Part shown: positions 11,967 through 23,621 of the stretch, piece by piece
Numbering within the stretch: position 1 is the first letter of the stretch
How the letters are laid out: each line of letters begins with the position of its first letter
Assembly (NCBI RefSeq): GCF_001625215.2
Contig: NC_030383.2
Location: 37,570,035-37,634,034 of the forward strand
Source: Daucus carota subsp. sativus
Lineage: Eukaryota; Streptophyta; Magnoliopsida; Apiales; Apiaceae
DNA length: 64,000 nt
Reading direction: 5' to 3'
The notes under the pieces: generated by a model
The model's input: the letters and a program-made list of their open reading frames with translations, nothing else
The model's database searches: none
What the model was told of the DNA's origin: nothing
Position numbers and translations under genes: made by a program

Positions 11967-12210
11967 GTTGTGTTTGATTGGGGTGAATGATTCCGGAAGG
12001 AATGAAATGAAAAATGAACCATACATTTGTTAAGAAATTTCATTCCTTCCTACATTCCATTCATTACATCATGTGTTAAATATCACACCTTCAATTTGAG
12101 ATATAATGCTCCATTCTCTCGTATCCTCAATTTTTTCTCAAATCCTCTATTAGTTTTTCAAGTATTTTTACTCATTCTATTACATTGCATTCTCCCCAAC
12201 CAAACACAAC
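11967..12210. mobile_element. MITE, GTTGTGTTTGATTGGGG terminal repeats
   Basis: 244 bp with terminal inverted repeats GTTGTGTTTGATTGGGG and CCCCAACCAAACACAAC (16 of 17 bases match). It is noncoding, with GGAATGAAATG/CATTCCTTCC inversions inside. A related copy lies at 45092-45385. Superfamily not certain (hAT- or Harbinger-like). Confidence 0.65.
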
Positions 12211-12406
12211 TAACACTTTGAATTTTAACATGAATGCAAGATTACGTCCCCGTGCCCAAGTTCCGATTTTTATCTTTCAGTTATAAAAAAATGGAAAAAT
12301 GTTGTCAGCAATCACGAGCGTCTCCCATAAGTAATTACCTACCGAGCATCCACAATAATTATGTTCTGTAGCACAAGAAGACTTTCAAAACTCTTTTACT
12401 GCAAAA

Positions 12407-13752
12407 ATGGTTACAAGTGATAATCAAATAGTTGAAGAGATTGATTGTGTTGAAGAGATCGTGAAAAGGGACCCTTCATTTGTTCCAAAACGATACATTC
12501 TGACCGAAAATGATGCATCGAAAGATATGGAACTACCACTTCTTTCTGCAGAAGTCCCCGTCATTGACTTGGCATTGCTTTCACTAGGCCAGGAGGAAGA
12601 GCTCAAGAAACTCGATGAGGCCTGCAAGTCCTGGGGCTTCTTTTTGGTAACACATGTCGTTTACGGTTCCCTGATGCCAAAATTGTTTCTTTATTAGTTG
12701 CCTGTTTTGAATCTAGTTTTTGGTCTAGGTGATCAATCATGGAATGGACGAAGGAGTGCTAGAGGATATGAAGACAGCTGCATCTGAATTCTTCAAGCTT
12801 CCACTTGAAGATAAGATGAGATACCCGTTTGATCCGCTCGCCATAGAAGGTTATGGTAGACCTTACCCTGTCACTGAAGATCAGACGGTTGACTGGTCTG
12901 ATTCACTAATGTTCCGTCTATTCCCAGTGCGCGGTAGGAAGCTTGAGTTATGGCCTGGCAAACCAGCAGAACTCAGGTATGTTCAACCATTATTTTCAAA
13001 TAATAATTGATAGAACTTTCGATTAAAATGTTGTTTCTGCAGAGGGGCTATTGAAGCATACTCTGCGGAAGTGGGAACTGTTAGCAAAAAACTCCTTGGT
13101 TCTTTATCCTTAATCATGGGGATGGAAAGTAATGAGCTTCCTGAACTACACAAGGAAATGCAGATATCTATGAGAGTGAATTACTATCCTGTTTGCTGCG
13201 AGCCTGAGAAAGTGATGGGGATGAGTCCACACTCTGATGCAACCACCATAACCATTCTTCTGCAGGATAACGACGTCAATGGATTGCAGATTCGTCATGA
13301 TGGAGGATGGGTCCCAGTGAAACCAGTACCGAACTCACTGATTGTCAATGTCGGAGATGTGTTAGAGGTATAATTCTAACCGAATTTTACTGCAGTGTTG
13401 GCCAGAAAAAAAAAACATGACCTTTTCATTTAATTTGTAAACTCTTTACATTTTTCAGCTTTATTTTTCATTATGTAAATTTGTTCTACTGTGATAAATG
13501 ATATAGATTTGGAGCAACGGGAGGTACAAAAGCATAGAACATAGAGCAATAACGAATGGAACAAGAGCAAGGATCTCGTATGCATCGTTTGTGACTCCAC
13601 AAATGGAAGTAGAAGTGGAGCCGCTGAAGCAGATGTTAGATGACTCACAGCAACATAAACTATACAAGAAGGTCACTTACGAAGATTATTTAAGGCAGAG
13701 TCTCCAAAGCAAACTAGAAGGAAAATCATATCTTGCAAATTATGCTTCATAA
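12407..13752 (+). CDS. 2-oxoglutarate/Fe(II)-dependent oxygenase, SRG1-like (copy 2, complete)
   Basis: Four exons, 12407-12646, 12729-12976, 13043-13367 and 13507-13752, all with GT-AG borders and matching phases, give 352 aa, the usual length of the family. The N-terminal DIOX_N part includes VPVIDLALL and GFFLVINHGM. The C-terminal jelly roll has iron ligands H226, D228 (SPHSDA) and H283 (SIEHRA), and R293-x-S295 for 2-oxoglutarate. NYYPVCCEPEKVMGMSPHSD marks the SRG1 / codeine demethylase / norcoclaurine synthase-like clade of cytosolic enzymes that hydroxylate or demethylate specialised metabolites. The substrate is not deducible. It is the second copy of the gene cut at the window start. 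Confidence 0.93.
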
Positions 13753-14206
13753 GCAGAAGCCTCAGTTCTCGGAATTCTGCCTGTCAACTGGCCAGTAATA
13801 AAGCACATTGCTGTCACAAATATGTATCCACTTCTGCGAGCCAAGAGATACAATAGCAATAACAAATTGCGCTCAGTGTCTTGGTTTGCTCCGTTTTACT
13901 CTTCGTTCTTGTAATTGCATTTTAATAGAGATATCAATCCTTAAAAACTTTTGTTTAATAAAGAATTCATTATCAGAACACATAGAATCTCTTTGCAAAC
14001 AATCATGAACAACACCGGTAAAAGAATCTCATCTTAGGGAGGGCCGGAGGGTTCTTGCTTTCGAGTAGCTCAGTAGTAGAGCTATCCGTTTGTCAAAAAA
14101 AACAGAGTATTTTCATTTTTTTTCTTCACTGCATCGGCAAGCTAATAAGATGCCTCTGTTTTCATCTAATGATAGTGATATTTTCCACACTCAAACTTGA
14201 GACTTG
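13753..14206. other. 3' flank of oxygenase copy 2
   Basis: Matches 574 to about 1076 with small indels; noncoding. Similarity to copy 1 breaks off near 14206 after ACTCAAACTTGAGACTT, marking the left edge of the extra DNA in copy 2. Confidence 0.6.
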
Positions 14207-14836
14207 AGGTGCGTTCCACTGGTAGAGCCGCCACCATCACTAGGAACCGGAATTTATAATGACTATCCGGACTGACTGAGGAATTTACCAACGCATTAAT
14301 GCCGTGTTCATGAGTTTCTTATGATAGAAAAGAAAAATAAATTATAGATAAATATTTTTAAGCACGTTCAAATGTAATATTTTGAGAAAGGCTTAAATGA
14401 TAAATTATCACTCAATTCAACTCTAACTTGCGAGTAGGTCATCGAATCTGAAAATTTTGCCATCAAATCACTAAATTATTTGAAATTTTCAGACAGATTT
14501 TTATCGTTATAAAACCATTAAAAATTGAACAAAAATATTACGTGAAATCTTGAAATGGCTCTTTATTTAAAAAATATCATTCAAGTTGCTTAGAGTGAGG
14601 TCATCTAACCTAAAAATCTCACAATCAAGTCATTAAAATATATAATTTTTTTATTAATATATTAATTTAAGCAACATCGCTCTGATACCATGCAAACAAG
14701 TTCAGAGAGAGATGCAGAAGCTCGTATCTTCCATTAAAGCTAATCAGAGTTTACATTGATAGAGAAGAGATTCCAAAGAGAGCGTAGAGAAATGTGTAAG
14801 TATGTAGTAGAATGGAAAAATCATCTAACTATTTAA
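14207..14836. other. Inserted DNA with worn retroelement pieces
   Basis: No gene. About 14395-14650 has words like GTAGGTCATCGAATCTGAAAA that loosely resemble the arms of the foldback elements at 24707 and 43487. At 14679-14690 GCTCTGATACCA is the reverse complement of the usual copia primer-binding site, followed at once by TGCAAACAAG. This suggests the border of a decayed minus-strand LTR retrotransposon. Confidence 0.4.
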
Positions 14837-15284
14837 GGGGTCGTTTGGTTCGCAGAGTGATATGGGTTTGAAATGAGAAATCGGGTTAAAGTGGTATGGG
14901 TTTAAGGCATCATATCTGATATCATGTGTTTGGTTAATTGCTGGAATCAATATATTTAACTTTTTTAAAAATAATTATATTAATTATTTATATTAATTAA
15001 AATTTTAATAAAATTATTATTGTTATGTATTTTTGCATTGTTGATTATTTTTATATTAAATATTAATATTTAATTGTTTAAATAGAGACAAAAAAAAATA
15101 AAATATAAAATTGATACCCATACCCCCATTTCACACCCACCTCATCTCTTGGGTATCAAAATTCATACTTGTGGGTTTGAGGAATGGGTTTCAAAATTTG
15201 TTTTCTTACAACCAAACACATGCATGGGTTTAGAATGCACGAAACTCATACCTAATTCCAGATACCCCTCAACCAAACGACCCC
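14837..15284. mobile_element. Tourist-like (PIF/Harbinger) MITE
   Basis: 448 bp with perfect 14-bp terminal inverted repeats GGGGTCGTTTGGTT / AACCAAACGACCCC and a TAA target duplication on both sides (14834-14836 and 15285-15287). The inner arms are also inverted (GGTATGGGTTT / matching ACCCATAC words). Noncoding; the 3-bp duplication is diagnostic of PIF/Harbinger elements. Confidence 0.8.
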
Positions 15285-15313
15285 TAACTAACTTTCTCAC
15301 CAAAAAAATTATA

Positions 15314-15548
15314 CTCCCTCCGTCTCATTTTAACTGCTTTTGACTTTTTTACACGTATTTTAAGGTGTTAAGAAAATCACATCTAAATATAATTATTCTT
15401 TATAAAATTTATATCAAATAAAAGTTTAGAAACTAAACTTTTATTTGATATAAGAATTGAATTTTTTTATTAAGCGTAGACATTGTCTTTTTACACCTCA
15501 ATATACGTGTTAAAAAATCAAACATCAGTTAAAATGGGACAGAGGGAG
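15314..15548. mobile_element. Stowaway MITE
   Basis: 235 bp bounded by CTCCCTCCGTCTCATTTTAAC and its near-perfect inverted copy, with TA on both sides. This is the terminal signature of Stowaway (Tc1/mariner) MITEs. Noncoding. Confidence 0.85.
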
Positions 15549-15586
15549 TATTAAAAAGACTTAACTACCCCCTGCACACTACGATA

Positions 15587-16187
15587 TCAATATTCAATAT
15601 ATTCTTAAAGCTTACTAGCATTGGCTTTTATCAAATTACTCTAACTGACCCTCAACCTCCTTCACGTGCATTTTTTCCCCTGTACATTATCTTTTCACCA
15701 AAAGATGGAGCCCCATCATCTATATCCGGGTCTGACCCATTCTCACGCTTCAACTGAATTTTTATTTGTACTGTCACTAATTCATCTTTTAAATGAAAGA
15801 GGATTTGAAATCTTTGAAGACATTATTTTTACTTAAAATAGTTATATTTATACTTATTTTAAACTTTTGTCGTGTTTTCACAAACTTTTTCTTACTAAAA
15901 AACACATTCGATACATCAATATATTCAATATATTCTTAAAGCTTACTAGCATTGGCTTTTATCAAATTACTCTAACTGACCCTCAACCTCCTTCACATGC
16001 ATTATTTCCCCTGTACATTATGGTCTTTTCACCAAAAGATGGAGCCCCATCATCTATATCCGGGTCTGACCCATTCTCACGCTTCAACTGAATTTTTATT
16101 TGTACTGTCACTAATTCATCTTTTAAATGAAAGAGGATTCATCTTTTAAATGAAAGAGGATTTGAAATCTTTGAAGACATTATTTTT
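15587..16187. repeat. 331-bp direct duplication upstream of the satellite
   Basis: The stretch beginning TCAATATTCAATATATTC at 15587 is repeated almost exactly 331 bases on (from about 15916), including ACTAGCATTGGCTTTTATCA and GATGGAGCCCCATCATCTA. Both copies lead into the sequence that forms the following satellite unit. The TC start preceded by A fits a Helitron 5' end, but this is a guess. Confidence 0.65.
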
Positions 16188-17672
16188 ACTTAAAATAGTT
16201 ATATTTATACTTATTTTAAACTTTTGTCGTGTTTTCACAAACTTTTTCTTACTAAAAAACACATTCGATGCATATACAAGTTTTCTATTTTTAAATAAAA
16301 AAAAGTGTCTACATTTTTTTTTTTCTTAACATATATTATTGTTGAAAATGACCAGAAAAAATTTACATAATTTATTTATACTTAAATAAAAGGTTTGTCT
16401 TATTTCATTCTTATTTTTACTTAAAAATAGTTATATTTGGATTATTCTAATATTTATACTTATTTTAAACTTTTGTCGTGTTTTCACAAACCTTTTCTTA
16501 CTAAAAAACACATTCGATGCATATACAAGTTTTCTATTTTTAAATAAAAATAAGTGTCTACATTTTTTTTCTTAACATGTATTATTGTTGAAAATGACCA
16601 GAAAAAATTTACATAATTTATTTATACTTAAATAAATCAGGTTTGTCTTATTTTATTCTTATTTTTACTTAAAAATAGTTATATTTGGATTATTCTAATA
16701 TTTATATTTATTTTAAACTTTTGTCGTGTTTTCACAAACCTTTTCTTACTAAAAAACACATTCGATGCATATACAAGTTTTCTATTTTTAAATAAAAAAA
16801 AGTGTCTACATTTTTTTTCTTAACATATATTATTGTTGAAAATGACCAGAAAAAATTTACATAATTTATTTATACTTAAATAAATCAGGTTTGTCTTATT
16901 TCATTCTTATTTTTACTTAAAAATAGTTATATTTGGATTATTCTAATATTTATACTTATTTTAAACTTTTGTCGTGTTTTCACAAACCTTTTCTTACTAA
17001 AAAACACATTCGATGCATATACAAGTTTTTTATTTTTAAATAAAAAAAAGTGTCTACATTTTTTTTCTTAACATGTATTATTGTTGAAAATGACCAGAAA
17101 AAATTTACATAATTTATTTATACTTAAATAAATCAGGTTTGTCTTATTTCATTCTTATTTTTACTTAAAAATAGTTATATTTGGATTATTCTAATATTTA
17201 TACTTATTTTAAACTTTTGTCGTGTTTTCACAAACCTTTTCTTACTAAAAACACATTCGATGCATATACAAGTTTTTTATTTTTAAATAAAAAAAGTGTC
17301 TACATTTTTTTTCTTAACATGTATTATTGTTGAAAATGACCAGAAAAAATTTACATAATTTATTTATACTTAAATAAATCAGGTTTGTCTTATTTCATTC
17401 TTATTTTTACTTAAAAATAGTTATATTTGGATTATTCTAATATTTATACTTATTTTAAACTTTTGTCGTGTTTTCACAAACCTTTTCTTACTAAAAAAAC
17501 ACATTCGATGCATATACAAGTTTTCTATTTTTAAATAAAAAAAAGTGTCTACATTTTTTTTTCTTAACATGTATTATTGTTGAAAATGACCAGAAAAAAT
17601 TTACATAATTTATTTATACTTAAATAAATCAGGTTTGTCTTATTTCATTCTTATTTTTACTTAAAAATAGTT
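16188..17672. repeat. Satellite array, six units of about 248 bp
   Basis: The word ACATTCGATG recurs at 16261, 16510, 16758, 17006, 17253 and 17501, so the period is 247-249 bp. Each unit has TTTTGTCGTGTTTTCACAAA, GTTGAAAATGACCAG and AAATCAGGTTTGTCTTAT in the same order. Units are very alike, differing mainly in A/T run lengths, which points to recent amplification. Noncoding. Confidence 0.92.
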
Positions 17673-18221
17673 ATTGATTTTACTTCAAAGGAGTCTCTTA
17701 TTATATTTATTGATTTTACTTGATCCACTGTCATGTTAGAAACTAATTAAATTAAAATAATAGTTTTTCTGAATAGTAGAATGACAACTAACCGGGAACA
17801 TTTTATAATTAGAAACATTTTAAAACACTTGATACTACGATATGTAGATATTTAAATTATATATTATATGAAAAAATTTATTGTTGCGTAACTTATTATT
17901 TTTATTAAACCTTATCTTCTTTATTATTCGTTTTAGAAACCTGTAAAAAAATGTAATATTAGTTGTTTTTTTATTATTATGATTAAATATTACCGTATAA
18001 CCAAGTATATATTCCCGACTTTTGCTTTGGATAATTTATTGATATTTATGGTTATTTAACTTTTGCTTTGAATAATTTTAAAATGTTCAATTTTCATTTT
18101 TTGGTGCGTTATATGATAATAAAACTAAAATTAAATATTTTTACATCGTTTTATTTTAGTTAACCACTTAATCTACATATTATCGGCCAAGTATTTAGTT
18201 AACTATATTTGGTTCGTTTAG
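17673..18221. other. Noncoding stretch between satellite and RPA-like exons
   Basis: AT-rich; I see no exon for the missing N-terminal OB fold of the RPA-like gene here. GTTTAG at 18216-18221 is the acceptor of the first recognisable exon. Confidence 0.5.
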
Positions 18222-20079
18222 GCCCGTGTCAAGCAAGATCCTCATTAATTTTTCAAACTCTACTATTGTTGAGAAAGTTGACACTGATGACTTTATGATA
18301 CCCATGCATAAGTTTGAATTTGTTGATTTGGGAGATCTGTTCAAGCTTGCAGAATCGTACGGTGATCAAAAGACTCGCGAATTCTCCACAGGTGACATCT
18401 ATCTTATTCTTTATTATTTACATTGTATTCTTTATTATTTTATATTGTATATCGTATTACTGTATTATTGATGTATTCTATATGCATATATTATTGTATC
18501 TATTATTATGTTATTGAACATTATAAAATATATTGCATACTTAGGTTAAATGACATGTTGTGTGATACAAATGTGAATCAGATGTTATGGGAGTATTTGA
18601 GAATTGTGAAAATCTTGATCGGATCGATACTGTTAATGGACCAAGGAGTATAATTCGTTTCAGGATAACTGATGGAAGGTTGGTTCTAGACTTTATTATA
18701 TGTGGTTTGGCTTTATGAGTTTATATCTTTTCTTCTTCACACAACTTAGTTATTTAAAAATATAATATGCAGGTATTCACACAAGGCTACTGCATGGGGG
18801 GACCTTGCAGAGAGAATAGATGATGAAAGGAAAAAAGCAGTTGAGACACCCATCATTGTAATACTCACTGGTACAAAGATGAACACACACAGAAGTAAGT
18901 ATTAAAAGGATGTGGCAAGAATAATGTTTGTATCATATTCATGTTTTGTATGATTTCAGTCTCATGTGTATGTAATTTGAAATTATGCTTCAAATCAGAT
19001 TCTGTCCAGTTAAGTACAACGTCTTCTTCAAAGGCTTACATGAACCTTGATATTGATGCTGTTATTGCAATGCGACAGAGGTATCATATTGTGGTGCAGT
19101 GTTTATTATGCAGATCCTAGAATTTGTAAAATCATGCTTAATATATTTTTTAGGCTCATTGAGGAAGGCTATACTCCACGTGAAAATGATGGCCAAAGAT
19201 TTTCTCAACGGCATGTAAGTGAGGCCGTGCAGACACTGAATTTAAAGCAGGTAGCTGAACTAGCTGCAGCTGATTACATAAAGGTTGATATTCTTCACTT
19301 CCCTGCAAATATAAAAAAAAAAAAGATATGTATATTGTCAAGAGGATCTTGCTCATTTTCTTTATTAAAATCATGTAGAAAAATGTTTACTGCAACATCA
19401 AAGTTGTAAGGGTAGAGGAAAATCGCTGGTGGTATGATAGCTGCGGAGGTTGTGAAAATGAGGTGCAGAATCTTGAAGGAAAGCTATACTGTGACAATTG
19501 CAAGAAGAACATTCCTGTTGCTGAAAAAAGGTAAGTTAACATAGCTTGATCAGCTCTAAGTCTTGAGTCTCAACTAAATTTGAGGCCTTAAGTGAGTTTG
19601 GATATCAAAAATATTTTTATTTTGTTTGATATCCAAATTAGTATATTATTGATTATCATGTATACTTATCTCCTTAGATTTAAATTAGTGTGTATTTTAC
19701 ATTATTATAAAATAATTATGCATAAACATTATTTATGGAAAAATGATAATGAATTATATTTATATTTTTTAAAAATTTATACAGCATTTTATATATTATG
19801 CTTTTTATTTATAATTACGCTAATTTATATATTAATGTAGCATTTAAATTAATTAAATATTTAAAAGTACTATAGCACAAAAAAGTTAAATCACATAATT
19901 TATAATAACATAAAATTTATGAAAAATAAAAATAAATATTTTATATTTAAACTGTAAATTTTATTCCATTTAGTAAGTACTTAATACACATATAACTAAA
20001 AAAAATTAAAATCATTTGATTTATCTAATTCTCATTTTTCAAGTTAATCTTCTTTATATTCATTAAAATTTCATTATAT

Positions 20080-20116
<37 letters not shown>

Positions 20117-21016
20117 TTCTTTTAAAAGCACAATAATTCATATTTATTTTATATATTTTGTTTTTTCCATACTTACAAATTAAAATCTAATTATTATTAC
20201 TTAACTAAATACATATACATATATATAATTTTATAAATTTTGGGGTCTTGGCCCTAAGCAACCACTTAATTAACTTTAGTGTTGAGCCGATACTGGTCTT
20301 CAACTATTACAACAGCTAAACTCCAATATTGCTTCTCAATCCATCAGGTACAGGATCGTAATTCTTGGTGAAGATTCTACTGAGGCATACAATTTTGTTT
20401 TGCTTGATCGTGCGGCCAAGAGGATGATCGGGACAACGGCAACTAAACTCATTTCTGATAAGTTTAAGGTGAGAGTACTTGAATGAACACACTCACTGAA
20501 TACATGCATGTATCATTACACTTCCCAGGATTAACTCGCTATGCCATTTTCTGTAGGATCACACAACAAATGAATTTCCTCCGCAGATTAGATCAATTAC
20601 TGGAAAGGAGCTTAAGCTCAAAATAGTTATTAAGGAAGATAATATAGCCTCCAAGAGCAGACTATATTTTGTTGTTGATGCATGTTATGCAAGCAATTCT
20701 GGCTCCATGATCTCCTCATCAACAGATACACAGTGTACAACTTCTGCTGTTGGAGATGTGAGCAACCCCTTGCACTATCTTTTCATTACAAACTACTTAA
20801 TTATAGACTTATTCATGCATATGCAATATGTAATTACTTATATTTTACAGAGCTCAGTTGTTAATCTTTCCGAGAGTGGTGATACCCCTGTAACATCCAA
20901 ATCAACTTCTAAAAAGGTTAAATTGGTAAGATCTCACAACAACTATATGACCATTTTACATATAATAATTTTGTTTGACTCTAACATCAAATTTCTATCA
21001 AAACAGGAGAAGTAAT
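18222..21016 (+). CDS. Replication protein A 70-kDa subunit-like, 5'-truncated, next to a Helitron end
   Basis: Ten exons with good GT-AG borders and joined phases: 18222-18391, 18582-18678, 18773-18894, 18999-19080, 19154-19283, 19379-19530, 20348-20468, 20557-20757, 20851-20925, 21008-21016, about 385 aa. It starts inside DBD-A/B (MIPMHKFEFVDLGDLFKLA), goes on through DBD-B (IIVILTGTKMN), and ends with the RPA-C zinc OB fold (NRWWYDSCGGC...CDNC, then AYNFVLLDRAAKRMIGTTA). The N-terminal protein-interaction domain and first OB strands are missing. RPA70 binds single-stranded DNA. Plant Helitrons often encode such a protein, and a Helitron-type 3' end lies 445 bases downstream. No Rep/helicase is present, so it is cargo or a remnant of an autonomous element. 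No internal stop was seen. Confidence 0.85.
20075..20117. repeat. AT/ATAC microsatellite
   Basis: Dinucleotide TA run with two TAC interruptions inside the long intron (19531-20347) of the RPA-like gene. Confidence 0.8.
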
Positions 21017-21430
21017 CGTAGCGGAAATACCGGAGAATCGAGCAATCTGTTTATGTTATGCATAGCCGGAAATGTTCTTCTTCACCGTTTTATTTTATTT
21101 TTCATTTCATACTGTTTTTTCCTTTTCTATTAAATTCAGTGTTGTTCTGCATATTTTAGTAGTGGTGTGTTTTTCATTCAGACACATGAAATCGTATTAC
21201 TTTCAAGGATTGCTTTGCTTTCTAATTCTGAATTATAAGTCTACCTTTCATTTACATATTTATTTTTATTCGATTAATGTTGGATAAATTATATTTCATA
21301 GTTGATATGGTGTCAATGCAGAAATACAAAGAAAAATAGTAGTCAAACAAAAAATAAATGCGTCCAACTTAACGAAGATTTCAATAAAATTTGAATATGA
21401 TTTTCAGAACAAAAAATAAAAAAACATTGG

Positions 21431-21461
21431 AGTGTGCGAAGCACGGGCAAAGATCACTAGT
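21431..21461 (+). mobile_element. Helitron 3' terminus downstream of the RPA-like gene
   Basis: TGTGCGAAGCACGGGC followed by CACTAGT: a short hairpin (GTGC/GCAC) some ten bases before CTAG with a T after it, as in plant Helitron 3' ends. Directly after it (from about 21475) the sequence again matches copy 1 of the duplication, so this is the right border of an insertion. The left border and a sure TC end are not identified. Confidence 0.65.
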
Positions 21462-21979
21462 TTACATAAGAACTATATATGCTCAGTATAAAATATCTGA
21501 TTAAATTAAAAAACTTAACATCTCCTTTCATTTTCGGACCTACGAAATTAAAGTAAGAGAATATCTTGTAAATTTAATGTCGTCAAAGAATAATATCCCA
21601 TCCTTTAGAATTCATGTAACTAGAAAGAAAACGAAAATATTTTAAGTATCTAGTACAACTGTACAAGGATGGTCAATTAAATTCGACATCTGGATGTTGG
21701 TTGACTGTTAACAACGACTTAACAATATAGCTTCAATAACAGTGAACGCGTTAAATGACAAAGTTCAGGCTAGCCCAGTAAAATCTATACACTTTCTGTG
21801 AGCCCCAGCACACAATCACGGACCTACATAAACTACTACTATTTAGTCTTATACTGTTGATCATGTGTGATTAAGACCATAAACATATAATAATCAAACA
21901 CAAGTCTCACAATCTTGTTAACACAAACTTCAAACTTGGCTGACCATTTCTCCCACACGCTTTCTTCAAGACCCCTTCT
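21462..21979. other. Promoter region of RING gene copy 2
   Basis: Aligns with about 1260-1790 of copy 1, with a 35-bp shorter stretch near 21787. Noncoding. It lies directly behind the Helitron-type end, so distal promoter sequence may have been separated from the gene. Confidence 0.55.
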
Positions 21980-21989
21980 CTATTTAACA
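21980..21989 (+). promoter_or_regulatory. TATA-like box of RING gene copy 2
   Basis: CTATTTAACA at the position equivalent to 1791-1800 of copy 1, 63 bases before the ATG at 22052. Confidence 0.45.
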
Positions 21990-22051
21990 TTCATTCTCTT
22001 AACACCTTAGCATTGAGCTTTCTTTTGAATAAACATTATTTTGATTGTGCT

Positions 22052-22969
22052 ATGGAGTCCACTGAGCCATCACATTGGTGTCACGGATGCAACTCTTACG
22101 TTCGAGTTCACGAGGGACAGTCTGTTGTTTGTCTTGATTGCGGTGCAGGCTTCGTTGAGACGATACGTGACAATGCTGCAACATTCGAGCCACATTACAA
22201 TCTGTTTATCGTGCTACGAAGAATTGAAGATACGGGGAGTTATGAGTTGTTATACGATGATTGTTCTGGTCAGGGGCTAAGGCCGTTGCTGCCAGGCATG
22301 TCAGAGTTGGTGATGGGGCCGGGCTTTGATCGGGTTCTTGAACATTTTATACGTTCTGATACGATGACAGTTACTCAGCCTCCGGCTGCTAAGGCTGCGG
22401 TGGATGCATTGCCTGCTGTTAAAATTAATTTAGGCCACATTATTAGTGACGCGCATTGTGCTGTTTGTACAGAGGCCTTTGAGGCCAATGCATTGGCTCG
22501 TGAATTGCCCTGCAAGCATTTGTATCATTCGGATTGTATTTTGCCTTGGCTTGAAATACGAAATTCCTGTCCAGTTTGTCGTTATGAGTTGGCGCCTGAC
22601 GTGGCAGAAATGGAGGGATTGGAAGCTGACAATGATGAAGAACCGATGGGACTTATCATTTGGAGATTGCCACGTGGCGGATATGCCATTGGACGGTTTA
22701 ATGGTGGCAGGGGACTAAGGGAGGGTGAGGTGCCTGGTGCCGATGATGAAATGGATGATGAGGATGATGTTGATGGCAGCAGTTCAACAAGCAGAAATTG
22801 GTCAAGAAGTGGAACGAGGAGGGGTGGAATTAGGCATGCATTTCGCAGTGTTCTGTCATTTTTTGGCAGGTTTAGGAGCTCTTCGTCATCGCGGTTGAAT
22901 ATGGAAGTTGGTTTCAGTGAGGACTTGTCGAGAGGAAACAGCCGTAGAAGGGTTGTGGTTGATGCTTAA
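22052..22969 (+). CDS. RING-H2 E3 ubiquitin ligase, RDUF type (copy 2)
   Basis: Intronless, 305 aa, about 97% identical to copy 1. The zinc ribbon and all eight RING-H2 ligands (C136, C139, C154, H156, H159, C162, C173, C176) are unchanged, as is the DUF1117-like IIWRLPRGGYAIGRFNGG. Substitutions lie outside the finger (Leu51, Pro90, Glu-Gly for Asp-Glu after the finger, several in the Ser/Arg tail), which suggests that both copies are still under selection or that the duplication is young. The cell should have two near-equal E3 ligases unless the Helitron-linked insertion upstream changed expression of this one. Confidence 0.92.
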   Translation: MESTEPSHWCHGCNSYVRVHEGQSVVCLDCGAGFVETIRDNAATFEPHYNLFIVLRRIEDTGSYELLYDDCSGQGLRPLLPGMSELVMGPGFDRVLEHFIRSDTMTVTQPPAAKAAVDALPAVKINLGHIISDAHCAVCTEAFEANALARELPCKHLYHSDCILPWLEIRNSCPVCRYELAPDVAEMEGLEADNDEEPMGLIIWRLPRGGYAIGRFNGGRGLREGEVPGADDEMDDEDDVDGSSSTSRNWSRSGTRRGGIRHAFRSVLSFFGRFRSSSSSRLNMEVGFSEDLSRGNSRRRVVVDA

Positions 22970-23621
22970 GTTCTGTGATTTAATAGCTAAGTTTTATCCA
23001 AATGTAGCTTAACTGAAGTTTATAATCGGATATTGATATAAGAAGATTGTTTTAATTTTGAGAACTTTTGGTTTAGTACTATTACAGTCTATGTATTAGC
23101 AGAAGTTTGTTAGTTTGTTTTGGGGCTGCAATTCTGCATATAAACAAGCTTCACTTCTGTAAAATCATAAGCTTGTACTACCTGTTTTCAGAAGTGCAGA
23201 TGGGCGAGCTGATACGTTAAAATCTCATTATTAATGCATCGTTAAATTAACACGTAATGGGAGGACTTGTTCAAAATTTATGCACATAAAGTTGAGTAAT
23301 CTAAATTTTAGACAATCTTCAATCTGAATTACCAATCCTATATTCTTCGTTAATTTTTCCTTTTTTTACTTTTACATAATTTTCTTGGTTTAAGAAAAAT
23401 TGCGGATATTGTGGTTAAGCTTGAATATGTATGGCAGAAGAGCCTTTGGTCTTGTCATTTGAGTTGATGGGACCATCCTTATCCTATAATCCTCAGTGTC
23501 GTGATATTGATGTAGCCTTATCTAGTAACACGAATTTGTGGACAAAATATGCACACATGTTACTCATAAAACGATCTGCAACTAGTTTTCAGATGGTGTG
23601 AAATATTTTCCAGCAACAAAA
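22970..23621. other. Spacer between RING and small zinc-finger gene, copy 2
   Basis: Noncoding; aligns with 2781-3473 of copy 1. A block near 23180-23220 differs completely from copy 1 (about 3000-3055). The minimal upstream ATG GTG TGA before the next gene is kept at 23593-23601. Confidence 0.55.

Noticed and set aside
15587..15588. TC after A as the 5' end of the RPA-bearing Helitron
   Set aside because: Plausible but one of many TC dinucleotides; the same sequence recurs at 15916, and no second genomic copy is available here to prove the border.
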